Source of the DNA: Candidatus Binatia bacterium
GTDB taxonomy: Bacteria > Desulfobacterota > Binatia > Bin18
Assembly (NCBI GenBank): GCA_022826945.1
Contig: JAJDTY010000071.1
Coordinates: 41,397-105,396, forward strand
Length of the DNA stretch: 64,000 bases
Reading direction: 5' to 3'
Shown: piece by piece, positions 16,673 to 25,209 of the stretch
Position numbering within the stretch: position 1 is the first letter of the stretch
How the letters are laid out: each line of letters begins with the position of its first letter
Translations under genes and position numbers: made by a program
Notes under the pieces: model-generated
What the model saw: the letters and a program-made list of their open reading frames with translations, nothing else
Database searches by the model: none
Told to the model about the DNA's origin: nothing

Positions 16673-17826
16673 AAAAAACTCGCAAAAACACTATCCGCCA
16701 CCAGCAACCCCTTGGGGGTAAGTCTGACCTTTCCCGCACCCTGGGTTATGAGCCCTTCGCTCACCATATCGGCTGCGTGCGGAAACTGCGCAAAGAAGGG
16801 TCGTCCAAACCGCCTCGCAAATCCACTCAGGGACATACCATCTGTCTGGCGGAGATTGAGAAAGAGAAACTCGCCCCGCGCCTGCTCTTCGGTCAAGTGT
16901 TCCACATATTGATCTGCCCGGTCCGTAGAGAGTGTCTGCTCCATATAGGCTTTTGGATTCCGTATATTGCTCCAGCGTACCCCCCAGCCAGGTGCACACG
17001 AGAATGAATGTGCTCCAGCTCCCAGCCCAAGATAGGTCCCACCTTGCCAATAGCGCAGATTATGTTGAGACGCGTATCCGGGTCGAGCAAAGTTGGAAAT
17101 CTCATACCGCTCATAACCGTGGGCCGCACAGGCCGCCTGGACTTGGGTGTACATGGTGACCTCGGTCTCTTCATCCACCGGTTGCAATACCCCTTTTTGT
17201 CGCATTGCGTAAAATGGGGTGTTCTCTTCGTAGGTCAAACCATACATCGAAATATGTTCCGGTTTACAGCCGAAGACCTGGTTGAGGTCGCGCGTAAGCA
17301 AGTCCAGTGTCTGATTTGGCACACCGAATATAAGGTCGATATTCAGGTTGAAAAACTTGGCTGCTCTGGCAAGCTCGATTGTCCGCAGCGCCTCCTCTCT
17401 CGTGTGGAGTCTACCCAGCGTCCGCAGTACAGACGACTCAAATGATTGAATGCCGAGACTCAGTCGGCTTATCCCGAGCGCCCGATATCCGGAGAGCGTG
17501 TCGAGCGAAACTGTAGCCGGGTCGGCTTCAAGCGTTATCTCCACGTCGGGAGCGAGCCGACAGTGCTTGGCGACGCAGGTGAGGAAGCGCTCCAGCGATG
17601 CCGGCTGAAAGAGCGATGGTGTTCCGCCACCGAAGTAGATTGTCTCAAGCGTTCCGCCCAGCCAAGGCGAGGCCTGTATCGGGGCCTGCATATGGCAGGC
17701 AAACTCTTTGCACAGGGCATCGATATAACGCGCCTCAGGCCAGTTTTGTGTGGCGTAGGCGTTAAAGTCACAGTAGGGGCATTTACTGAGACAATAGGGA
17801 ATGTGCACGTAGAGGGAAAAGGGCAC
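16669..17826 (-). CDS. hemW: HemW-type radical SAM protein (heme chaperone)
   Basis: This 385-residue radical-SAM protein carries Cys12, Cys16 and Cys19 (YCLSKCPYC), followed by the family motif GGGTPSLF and a HemN-type C-terminal domain. It resembles oxygen-independent coproporphyrinogen oxidase. However, the short N-terminus and the length of about 385 residues fit HemW, which binds and inserts heme rather than oxidising coproporphyrinogen. It starts eight bases after lexA on the same strand, so the two are likely cotranscribed. Its 3' end overlaps the convergent phosphatase gene and includes a T8 run across the last two Phe codons and stop. Confidence 0.88.
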   Translation of the reverse strand: MPFSLYVHIPYCLSKCPYCDFNAYATQNWPEARYIDALCKEFACHMQAPIQASPWLGGTLETIYFGGGTPSLFQPASLERFLTCVAKHCRLAPDVEITLEADPATVSLDTLSGYRALGISRLSLGIQSFESSVLRTLGRLHTREEALRTIELARAAKFFNLNIDLIFGVPNQTLDLLTRDLNQVFGCKPEHISMYGLTYEENTPFYAMRQKGVLQPVDEETEVTMYTQVQAACAAHGYERYEISNFARPGYASQHNLRYWQGGTYLGLGAGAHSFSCAPGWGVRWSNIRNPKAYMEQTLSTDRADQYVEHLTEEQARGEFLFLNLRQTDGMSLSGFARRFGRPFFAQFPHAADMVSEGLITQGAGKVRLTPKGLLVADSVFASFF

Positions 17827-17834
17827 GGCTCAGC

Positions 17835-18446
17835 CTACTTCCCAAATTTTCTCAGGACGGCAACCACAATACCGCGTACTTCCACCTCCTCTTCCCGCAC
17901 AAGAATCGGCCCCATGATCGGGTTGGCAGGTTGGAGGCGAATCAGGCCATCGGCTTGTCGATGGAATTTCTTGACGGTGGCCTCACCATCGATAAGGGCA
18001 ACAACGGTTTCTCCGTTGTTCGCGCTAGGACGCGGCTCGACAACGATAAAATCACCGTCGAGAATGCCCTCGCCAACCATCGATGCGCCCCGGACACGGA
18101 GCGTAAACGCGCGGTGTGGGCGACGGACAAAATCAACAGGCACGGCGAGTCTCGCCTCGGTTTCCAGGGCCTCAATGGGCGAGCCCGCCGCCACTTCCCC
18201 CAGCAGCGGTAGCTCAACGGCTTCGACTGAATTTTCAGGCGGGGTGAGTTCAATGGCTCGGCTCAGGTTCCACGCTCTGGTAATCAGCCCTTTGCGTTCG
18301 AGATTACTCAGATGCTTATGGACCGTTGCCAGCGAGGAGAGGCCGAAGTGGGCACCGATTTCCTCAAGGGTTGGTGCATAGCCATGTTCTTCAACATAGG
18401 CGGCCAGATAGTCCCAGATTTCCTTTTGTCTTCGGGTCAACGTCAT
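17835..18446 (-). CDS. lexA: SOS-response repressor LexA
   Basis: This 203-residue LexA represses DNA-damage genes and self-cleaves when RecA is activated. It has an N-terminal winged-helix domain (about 1-68), the cleavage bond Ala87-Gly88, and the catalytic pair Ser122 (GASMVGEG) and Lys159 (ATVKKF). All sit three residues beyond the E. coli positions. Two adjacent ATG codons exist. The second (18446) is chosen because GAGGG lies four bases before it. hemW follows after eight bases. No clear LexA box could be found in the 147-base region shared with the divergent gene. Confidence 0.95.
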   Translation of the reverse strand: MTLTRRQKEIWDYLAAYVEEHGYAPTLEEIGAHFGLSSLATVHKHLSNLERKGLITRAWNLSRAIELTPPENSVEAVELPLLGEVAAGSPIEALETEARLAVPVDFVRRPHRAFTLRVRGASMVGEGILDGDFIVVEPRPSANNGETVVALIDGEATVKKFHRQADGLIRLQPANPIMGPILVREEEVEVRGIVVAVLRKFGK

Positions 18447-18593
18447 CATGCCCTCTTGTCAGCGTTATGCCAGCGAACAGAAGGCGAATCAAGCTAACCA
18501 GCGACACGCTCCCCCTCTCGGCCTGTTTCCATTGTCAAATCCGAGTTTTAGTGATAGGGGCTGCGTGGGATACTGAGTGAAACGAGTCACGTG

Positions 18594-19154
18594 ATGCGGT
18601 ATATCGTTCTAATATTCGTCAACCTGCTTCTTCTTATTCAGCCACTCTCCTCGGGCTTTGCCAAGGAGCCCTTAAAAGACAGTCTGGAAGAGTTTATAGC
18701 CGACGTCCAAAAGGTCATAGAGCAGACGGAACCTGTTTTTCGAGACAGCATCTTGCTTCAGTGGGCAAAGCTGACCTTTGGGATACGGCATATGACCTAT
18801 ATTGTGGACACCCGCGATCCAGAAAAAACCCTCGGTATCGTCACTTTTACCTGCAAGGTGACACAGAGCGACTTTTTTGAGACCAAGGAAGAAGCTGAAC
18901 AGGCGCCCATCAAAAATATGATTCCACGCCTTATCCCATGCCGGGCAACCTATGAGTGGAAAGCAGATAGGTGGGAGTATACTGGTGGGGCAACCTATAT
19001 CCGTGGCGGCGACTGGAAGCCCATCCCGACCGATAAACCCGAGGCCTTTCCCCAGCTCTACTTCGACCTGATGAAAGTTCCGCCCAACAGCCCGACGGAA
19101 GAGGCATCACCGGAGCAGTCGTCACACGCCCTCAGGCAAGAGGTCGCGGCTTGA
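18594..19154 (+). CDS. Exported protein of unknown function
   Basis: This 186-residue protein begins with a signal-like segment (R-Y-I then about 14 hydrophobic residues to SSGFAKE), suggesting cleavage near residue 23 and a periplasmic location. The mature part has a short helical region (25-60) followed by a strand-rich part with two cysteines. No domain was recognised. An in-frame GTG lies immediately before the ATG. There is no clear Shine-Dalgarno sequence. It diverges from lexA and is 142 bases upstream of the Gfo/Idh gene at the head of the LPS cluster, so an envelope role is plausible but not shown. Confidence 0.6.
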   Translation: MRYIVLIFVNLLLLIQPLSSGFAKEPLKDSLEEFIADVQKVIEQTEPVFRDSILLQWAKLTFGIRHMTYIVDTRDPEKTLGIVTFTCKVTQSDFFETKEEAEQAPIKNMIPRLIPCRATYEWKADRWEYTGGATYIRGGDWKPIPTDKPEAFPQLYFDLMKVPPNSPTEEASPEQSSHALRQEVAA

Positions 19155-19296
19155 TTTCGGGAGGCAAGGGCCATAGGGCAGATGATTCTCGTTCCGCGAC
19201 AGAGGCGGCTCCGCTCTATGCTGAGGGGTGCCATTTGCGGATGATGGACGCGCTTGTGCATGGTACGAGGTGTCATACCCCCAAGAGAATGCGCTG

Positions 19297-20277
19297 ATGG
19301 CTTACCCACCGAGTTCTTTCTCAACGCCTCACCAACAGAGTATCCCGCTTCGGGCCGGTGTGGTTGGCGTGGGCTATCTGGGACGCTTCCATGCCCAAAA
19401 ATATGCACGTTTGGAGGGCGTCGATTTAGTTGGCGTTGTCGATAGTAATGCAGCGCGGGCTGAAGAGGTCGCACAGGAATGTCAGACCTCAGCTCAGACC
19501 GATTATCGTGCGCTGTTTGGGAATGTAGACTGCGTAAGCATCGCCGTGCCAACCCAACTGCATGCCGCAGTCGCTCAGGATTTCCTCGCACAGGGTATTG
19601 ATGTACTTGTTGAAAAGCCCCTTACGGCAACAGGCGCCGAAGGCCGTCGTCTCGTTGACCTCGCCCATGAGCACGGCTGCATACTCCAAGTCGGACATTT
19701 GGAACGCTTTAACCCTGCCCTCCGGTCGTTGACTGGTATATTAACCGCACCACGCTTTATTGAATGTCACCGCGTCGCGCCCTTCATTGAGCGCGGGACA
19801 GATGTTGATGTGGTGCGGGATTTGATGATTCACGATTTGGATGTGATTCTCAGCCTAGTCCGTTCACCGATTGTCTCCCGCGAGGCGTTCGGCGTACCCG
19901 TTCTGACGGATGAACCGGATATCGCGAATGTCCGCCTGCGGTTTGCCTCAGGCTGCATCGCGAATATTACCGCTAGCCGAGTGGCACTCAAGCGAGAACG
20001 GAAGATGCGCGTTTTCCAACCCGATACCTACCTTGTTGTGGATTATGGGGCACATACCATTCGCATTTGTCGCCGGGAGCCAGCAGCAGGCGAGACCGCC
20101 ATGCCCAACCTCTCTTTTGAAGAGCGTACCGTAGGGGGTGAAGACGCGCTAGAAGAAGAAATCAGAGCATTTCTCCACTCCGTCCAGGATCGAAGCACGC
20201 CGCTCGTCAGTGGTCTGGACGGCCTCCAAGCTCTGGAAGAAGCCGAGCGTATTGTTGAAAGCTTGGAGATTCCCTAG
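19297..20277 (+). CDS. Gfo/Idh/MocA-family oxidoreductase, GnnA-like by position
   Basis: This 326-residue NAD(P)-dependent enzyme has the Rossmann motif GVGYLG near residue 24 and the family EKP motif (LVEKPLT). HLERFNP and HDLDV follow at the expected places for the substrate domain. It ends one base into the lpxB start. In several bacteria a Gfo/Idh gene beside lpxB encodes GnnA, which oxidises C3 of UDP-GlcNAc on the way to 3-amino lipid A. The partner aminotransferase GnnB is not seen in this window. The ATG at 19297 was picked because it sits just before the conserved domain, but the ribosome binding site is weak. Confidence 0.8.
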   Translation: MAYPPSSFSTPHQQSIPLRAGVVGVGYLGRFHAQKYARLEGVDLVGVVDSNAARAEEVAQECQTSAQTDYRALFGNVDCVSIAVPTQLHAAVAQDFLAQGIDVLVEKPLTATGAEGRRLVDLAHEHGCILQVGHLERFNPALRSLTGILTAPRFIECHRVAPFIERGTDVDVVRDLMIHDLDVILSLVRSPIVSREAFGVPVLTDEPDIANVRLRFASGCIANITASRVALKRERKMRVFQPDTYLVVDYGAHTIRICRREPAAGETAMPNLSFEERTVGGEDALEEEIRAFLHSVQDRSTPLVSGLDGLQALEEAERIVESLEIP

Positions 20278-21422
20278 TGCGGATTCTGCTCGTTGCCGGG
20301 GAAGCTTCAGGGGACGTGCATGGAGCCGATCTTGTCTCAGCCCTGAAGGCGCAGCAGCCACAGCTTGACATCTTTGGGGTGGGTGGACCTGCTCTGCGGG
20401 CGGCCGGTATGCAGACGCTGGTCGATTCAGCGGCCATCGCCGGTATGGGTTTATTCGAGGCAGCCGATAAGCTCACCGCCTTGTGGCGAACCTATCGTGA
20501 GCTGACCCAGATCCTGCGTACCCATCCCCCGGACCTGCTGGTACTGATTGATTTTCCAGAGTTTAATCTGCGACTGGCAAAATTTGCCAAGCGGGCCAAT
20601 GTCCCCGTCTTTTACTATATTAGCCCTCAGGTTTGGGCCTGGCGGAGGCGACGGGTCTATACGATTGCCAAGTGGGTGGACCTGCTAGCCGCCGTGTTTC
20701 CGTTTGAGCCAGACTTTTATACTGCGCATGGCTGCTCGGTTAAATTTGTGGGTCATCCGCTGGTGGGCCGCGTCCGGTCGACCCGTTCTCGGGCAGATAC
20801 TCTACATCGCTACCACCTCGATCCGACTCGCAAGACGATTGTGCTGCTGCCGGGCAGTCGAACGCAAGAGGTGCGCTATCTGCTCCCTCCGCTCCTTCAC
20901 GCAGCAACCACTCTGGGAGATACGTATCAATTTATTCTCGCCGTCGCCTCGACGCTGGACCTCGACCAGATCGAAACAATGGTCTGTTCCCACTCAGCCG
21001 TAATTCGAGTTGTTCAAGGGGACACCTATAACGTCGCGTATGCCGCCGACCTCGCTCTCGTAGCTTCTGGCACTGCTACGCTGGAGATGGCGCTGCTCGA
21101 ACGACCCATGGTAATTATGTATCGCCTAGCTCCAGTGACCTATGCCCTGGCTCGCCTGTTTGTCCGTGTTCCCTTCATTGGCATGCCTAATCTCATTGCC
21201 GGGCGACAAATCGTACCTGAGTTGATTCAAAGCGCCGTCACACCAGAGCGGATTGCCACGGAGGCGCGGCGGTTGCTAACCGATGCCCAGGCATATAGCG
21301 TTGCCCAAGAAGGGTTACGGGAGGTACGGACCAAGCTCGGGGAGCCCGGAGCCGCCCAACGTACGGCGGACTTGATTTTCAATTTGTTGGCCGAGCGTTC
21401 ATTGAGTCTCGCGGAGTTATGA
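20277..21422 (+). CDS. lpxB: Lipid-A-disaccharide synthase LpxB
   Basis: This 381-residue inner-membrane-associated GT19 enzyme joins UDP-2,3-diacylglucosamine and lipid X to form the lipid A disaccharide. The conserved N-terminus is AGEASGDVHGADL, followed by GMGLFEAADKL, DFPEFNLRLA and ISPQVWAWRRRR. The GSRTQEV motif and a C-terminal SGTATLE segment complete the two Rossmann-like halves. The GTG start overlaps the stop of the Gfo/Idh gene, and the stop overlaps the ATG of msbA (ATGA), indicating translational coupling. lpxA, lpxC, lpxD and fabZ are not in the window. Confidence 0.95.
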   Translation: MRILLVAGEASGDVHGADLVSALKAQQPQLDIFGVGGPALRAAGMQTLVDSAAIAGMGLFEAADKLTALWRTYRELTQILRTHPPDLLVLIDFPEFNLRLAKFAKRANVPVFYYISPQVWAWRRRRVYTIAKWVDLLAAVFPFEPDFYTAHGCSVKFVGHPLVGRVRSTRSRADTLHRYHLDPTRKTIVLLPGSRTQEVRYLLPPLLHAATTLGDTYQFILAVASTLDLDQIETMVCSHSAVIRVVQGDTYNVAYAADLALVASGTATLEMALLERPMVIMYRLAPVTYALARLFVRVPFIGMPNLIAGRQIVPELIQSAVTPERIATEARRLLTDAQAYSVAQEGLREVRTKLGEPGAAQRTADLIFNLLAERSLSLAEL

Positions 21423-23158
21423 CTGTTTACCGGCGTCTGCTGTTGTATTTGCGACCCTATCTCTACCGTGCGTTTCTTCCCGCAGTCGTGTGCATGGTCT
21501 TGTTCAGCGCCACAAACGGTGTGCTGCCCTTTCTGGTCGAACATGTGTTTGACGACATTTTTGCCGACAAGAATCTCAGCGCCCTCAAGACCCTCCCTCT
21601 CATTATTATCCTGACCTTCAGTTTTCGGAGTGCCTGTAACTTTGGTCATATCTATCTGATGGAATACGTGGGCCAGCGGATCGTTGAAGATCTACGTAAT
21701 ACCCTGAATGCCCATCTCCAATCACTCTCCCTGTCTTTTTTTCAGCGCCATCCAACAGGTACGCTGATATCGCGGGTAACGAATGACACCCTGCTCGTTC
21801 GCCAGGCGCTCACCCAAGCCACGGCGTCAATGATGCGGGATGCCACAACGCTGCTGGTCTTGGTGACGGTGGCGTTTGTCAAGGATTGGGTTCTCGCCAG
21901 TATCGCCTTCATTGCCTTTCCCGCAACCATCCTGCCGCTCATGCGGATTTATCAGAAGGTCCGTCGTTTGAGTCGTAAAGGCCAAGGCTCACTCGGGTAT
22001 TTATCGGCACTCTTACAGGAAACCATCCAGGGGACGCGCGTGGTCAAGGCTTTTGGCATGGAAGACTATGAACGACAACGCTTTGCCGCCGAGAATCACA
22101 GGCTGTACAAGCATGCCATTCGGGCGGGACGACTCAAGGCATTTGTCCCTTCCATGGTCGAACTCCTAGCGGCCTGTGGCATTGCCGGGGTTGTCTGGTA
22201 TGGCGGACTGAGCGTTATTGAGGGAGCGCGTACCCAAGGTGAGTTTGTAGCGTTTCTGACGGCCATGCTGCTAATCTATCAGCCCTTCAAGCATCTCACC
22301 CGAACGCAGACCGCTGTGCAAAACGGATTGGCTGGGGCAGAACGGTTGTTTGAGGTCTTGGACGAGCACGGTGATGTTCAAGATCGGCCGCAGGCGCGCA
22401 GCCTATCGCGCTTCGGGCACCATATCCAGTTCCATGATGTCTCCTTTCGCTATCAAGAGGAGTGGGTCTTACGGCATATCAACCTCTCAATAGCCGCAGG
22501 GCAGGTCGTGGCCTTAGTCGGTCCCAGTGGAGGCGGCAAAAGCACTCTGGCCGATTTGATTCCGCGCTTCTACGATGTCAGTGAAGGACAGATTACTGTA
22601 GACGGAACAGACCTGCGCGACCTGACACTCGCCTCATTGCGTTCCCAGATTGCCGTGGTCACCCAAGCCACTTTTTTGTTTAATGACACCGTACGCAATA
22701 ATATTGCCTATGGCATGCCACAACGGCCCGAGGAGGAGATTATTGCTGCGGCCAAGGCCGCGCATGCCCACGACTTCATCATGGCGCTTCCGGAGGGATA
22801 TGCGACCCAGATCGGCGAGCTTGGGGTGCTGCTGTCTGGAGGACAGCGCCAGCGGCTCGCTATTGCCCGGGCGCTCTTGAAAAATGCGCCCATGTTGATC
22901 CTTGATGAGGCGACCTCTTCACTTGATAACGAGTCAGAACGCCTAGTCCAAGACGCCATCGAGCGCCTGATGGTTGGGCGGACCGTGCTGGTGATTGCCC
23001 ACCGCTTATCAACCATCCAGAAGGCCGATCGAATTGTCGTCTTAGACAACGGGCGTATCATGGAAGAAGGGCCGCATGAGGAACTCTTGGCGCATAACAC
23101 CCACTACCGGCGCCTCTACGAGCTTCAGTTTCGCGCCGAGCCGCGTTCGGCGGCCTGA
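21419..23158 (+). CDS. msbA: Lipid A export ATP-binding/permease protein MsbA
   Basis: This 579-residue half-transporter flips core-lipid A across the inner membrane. The N-terminal domain (about 1-310) contains the six-helix exporter fold. The ATPase domain has Walker A GPSGGGKS (368-375), the signature LSGGQ (472-476), Walker B MLILDE (492-497) and the switch His528. The position between lpxB and the acyltransferase, Kdo-transferase and lpxK genes supports MsbA over a generic multidrug exporter. The start overlaps the lpxB stop by four bases, and the acyltransferase gene begins five bases after the stop. Confidence 0.92.
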   Translation: MTVYRRLLLYLRPYLYRAFLPAVVCMVLFSATNGVLPFLVEHVFDDIFADKNLSALKTLPLIIILTFSFRSACNFGHIYLMEYVGQRIVEDLRNTLNAHLQSLSLSFFQRHPTGTLISRVTNDTLLVRQALTQATASMMRDATTLLVLVTVAFVKDWVLASIAFIAFPATILPLMRIYQKVRRLSRKGQGSLGYLSALLQETIQGTRVVKAFGMEDYERQRFAAENHRLYKHAIRAGRLKAFVPSMVELLAACGIAGVVWYGGLSVIEGARTQGEFVAFLTAMLLIYQPFKHLTRTQTAVQNGLAGAERLFEVLDEHGDVQDRPQARSLSRFGHHIQFHDVSFRYQEEWVLRHINLSIAAGQVVALVGPSGGGKSTLADLIPRFYDVSEGQITVDGTDLRDLTLASLRSQIAVVTQATFLFNDTVRNNIAYGMPQRPEEEIIAAAKAAHAHDFIMALPEGYATQIGELGVLLSGGQRQRLAIARALLKNAPMLILDEATSSLDNESERLVQDAIERLMVGRTVLVIAHRLSTIQKADRIVVLDNGRIMEEGPHEELLAHNTHYRRLYELQFRAEPRSAA

Positions 23159-23163
23159 CACCT

Positions 23164-23901
23164 ATGCTGAATTCAATTCAACCTCCCGTCGGCCCTACCT
23201 CGGCTGACTCTACCCCCCACTCGTTCAGCCGACAGCCACATTTCCCATTTGGCGAAGAGCTCAAAATTCGTCTCTGGGCAGGTCTTACCTTTGCTCTGCT
23301 GTGGTTCCTCAAGGTGACGACCAGAAGATGTTACGTCGGCACGGACGATTTGTTTGCGCGCTGGGAGCGAGGCGAACAGGTCATCCTGGCCTTCTGGCAT
23401 AGCCGCATTGTGCTCATGCGCTTTGGCTACCGCGGCCAAAAGGCCTGTATTATGAATAGTATCCACCGTGACGGAGAAATTATCACCCGCGTGCTCAACC
23501 GCTTCGGTATTGCTGCGGTCCGAGGTTCGTCTTCTCGTGGTTGGGTCAGCGGGCTGAAAGGTCTGATCGAGGCGTATCGACTCGGTTACGACCTCATCGT
23601 TGTTCCGGATGGCCCCCGTGGACCTTGCCAGCAGGCTAAATCCGGGGTACTCCAGCTTGCCCGCGCCACCGGTGCCCCGGTATTCCCGACCGCATATAGT
23701 GCGGCGTGGCATACCAGAATTGGAAGCTGGGACCATCTCATGATCCCCTTCCCTTTTAGTCGAGTTGTCTACGTTGTGGGACCACCTATCTCCGTTCCAG
23801 TAGAGACGACCCCCGCGCAACTGGAGCAGAAGCGACAAGAACTGGAAGAGCGTTTACGGACCATCACCAGGCAAGCGGACACGTATTTCAAGCACCCATG
23901 A
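23164..23901 (+). CDS. DUF374 acyltransferase, LpxJ-like lipid A secondary acyltransferase
   Basis: This 245-residue protein has the DUF374/lysophospholipid-acyltransferase motifs FWHSR (77-81), HRDGE (101-105), RGSSSRG (120-126) and PDGPRGP (148-154), with one hydrophobic helix near 36-50. In Campylobacterota a DUF374 enzyme, LpxJ, adds a secondary acyl chain to lipid A in place of LpxL/LpxM. The location between msbA and waaA makes the same role likely here. That transfer of function is inference. The stop overlaps waaA by four bases. No lpxL/lpxM-type gene is in the window. Confidence 0.82.
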   Translation: MLNSIQPPVGPTSADSTPHSFSRQPHFPFGEELKIRLWAGLTFALLWFLKVTTRRCYVGTDDLFARWERGEQVILAFWHSRIVLMRFGYRGQKACIMNSIHRDGEIITRVLNRFGIAAVRGSSSRGWVSGLKGLIEAYRLGYDLIVVPDGPRGPCQQAKSGVLQLARATGAPVFPTAYSAAWHTRIGSWDHLMIPFPFSRVVYVVGPPISVPVETTPAQLEQKRQELEERLRTITRQADTYFKHP

Positions 23902-25202
23902 GTCTCGCGGTCTACAATGTTCTTTTGACGGTTCTCGTTGTTATCGCTTTTCCTTTTGCGGCCATGGCGCTCATTCTGAGGCCACGCTATCGCATCGGCT
24001 TGGGGCAACGACTTGGACGGCTACCCTCGGACGTTGTCCAGCTGACACGGGGTACAGCACCGTTCTGGCTCCACGCTCCTTCTGTTGGTGAACTCCTCGC
24101 CACTCGGCCCTTCTTATCCGCACTGAAAGAGCGCTTTCCAGACACGCCGCTGCTGGTTTCAGTACAAACCACAACGGCCTATCAAACTGCGACCGAACGG
24201 TGTCCCGAAGCAGATGGGGTGTTCTATTTCCCACTCGACTATCCGTTTGTGAGTCGTCACGTCCTCAAGCGTATCGGACCACAGGTATTCTTTTTCACCG
24301 AAACAGAGATATGGCCGAATATGTTAGCAAGCCTGGCCCGTCGGCGGACACCGGCCCTCCTGGTGAGCGGCCGTTTCTCCAAACGCGCACAGCGACGCTA
24401 TGGTCTGCTCCCCCTTGTCTTTCGTCCAATTTTGCAGAGTATTACCGTATGTTGCATGCAGACGCAGGAAGATGCGCAACGCCTTATTGCCGCTGGAGCG
24501 GACACTCAACGTGTTCAGGTAACAGGAAACTTCAAGGTTGACGGCGTGAATGCTAGCGGAGACGCGGGTAGGATAATTTTAGCCCAGGCAGGTTTGGGCG
24601 ACCGGCCGCTACTTATTGGCGCAAGCACCCATGATTCCGAAGAGGAAATCCTCCTCCAAGCCGTTCGGGAGCTTCGAGGCGATCTGCCCCACCTTCTGCT
24701 CCTTCTTGCTCCCCGTCATCCAGAGCGTTTTTCTTTAGTCGAGGCGTTATTACAACGGCAGGACTGGCGCTATATCAAACGCAGTGCGTGCTCAACGCTG
24801 GCCCCCCCTGACACCGAGGTGTTTCTCTTGGATACACTCGGAGAGCTTGCCAGTTTCTATGCTGTGGCTTCCCTCGTCTTTGTTGGTGGTAGTCTAATTC
24901 GAGGTCCTGGCGGGCATAGCATGATTGAACCGGCTCTTGTCGGAGTCCCAGTCTGTTTTGGTCCGTATACACATAATTTTTCGTCGATTGTCGCGGAGTT
25001 GAAAAAAGTCCAGGGAGGGATTGAAATTTACGACGCGCACAGTTTGCATGACGCCGCTCTGCCGTTGCTGACCGATGCCAACTTACGACAAAAGACAGGA
25101 GCGCTGATACGCAAAACCATTGAGCAGCAACAAGGCGCAGTTGAGCGCACCTTAAGCATTGTCCTTCAGCACTGTCCGACCTGCGCTCCTTCTCGCCCCT
25201 AG
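23898..25202 (+). CDS. waaA: 3-deoxy-D-manno-octulosonic acid transferase WaaA (KdtA)
   Basis: This 434-residue GT30 enzyme transfers Kdo from CMP-Kdo to the lipid A precursor. An N-terminal hydrophobic anchor (about 5-27) is followed by HAPSVGE with catalytic Glu65. FFTETEIWPN and VTGNFKVDG follow, and the C-terminal GGS and GGHSMIEPA motifs bind the nucleotide sugar. Whether it adds one or two Kdo residues cannot be told. The start overlaps the acyltransferase stop (ATGA). lpxK follows after seven bases. Confidence 0.93.
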   Translation: MSLAVYNVLLTVLVVIAFPFAAMALILRPRYRIGLGQRLGRLPSDVVQLTRGTAPFWLHAPSVGELLATRPFLSALKERFPDTPLLVSVQTTTAYQTATERCPEADGVFYFPLDYPFVSRHVLKRIGPQVFFFTETEIWPNMLASLARRRTPALLVSGRFSKRAQRRYGLLPLVFRPILQSITVCCMQTQEDAQRLIAAGADTQRVQVTGNFKVDGVNASGDAGRIILAQAGLGDRPLLIGASTHDSEEEILLQAVRELRGDLPHLLLLLAPRHPERFSLVEALLQRQDWRYIKRSACSTLAPPDTEVFLLDTLGELASFYAVASLVFVGGSLIRGPGGHSMIEPALVGVPVCFGPYTHNFSSIVAELKKVQGGIEIYDAHSLHDAALPLLTDANLRQKTGALIRKTIEQQQGAVERTLSIVLQHCPTCAPSRP

Positions 25203-25209
25203 TCTGCGT

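Noticed and set aside
18447..18593. LexA-box candidates in the lexA divergent region
   Set aside because: The only weak matches are GTT-N9-AAC and a CGCTGGC/CGCTGAC near-repeat. Neither fits a known LexA operator consensus (CTGT-N8-ACAG, GAAC-N4-GTTC, GTTC-N7-GTTC).
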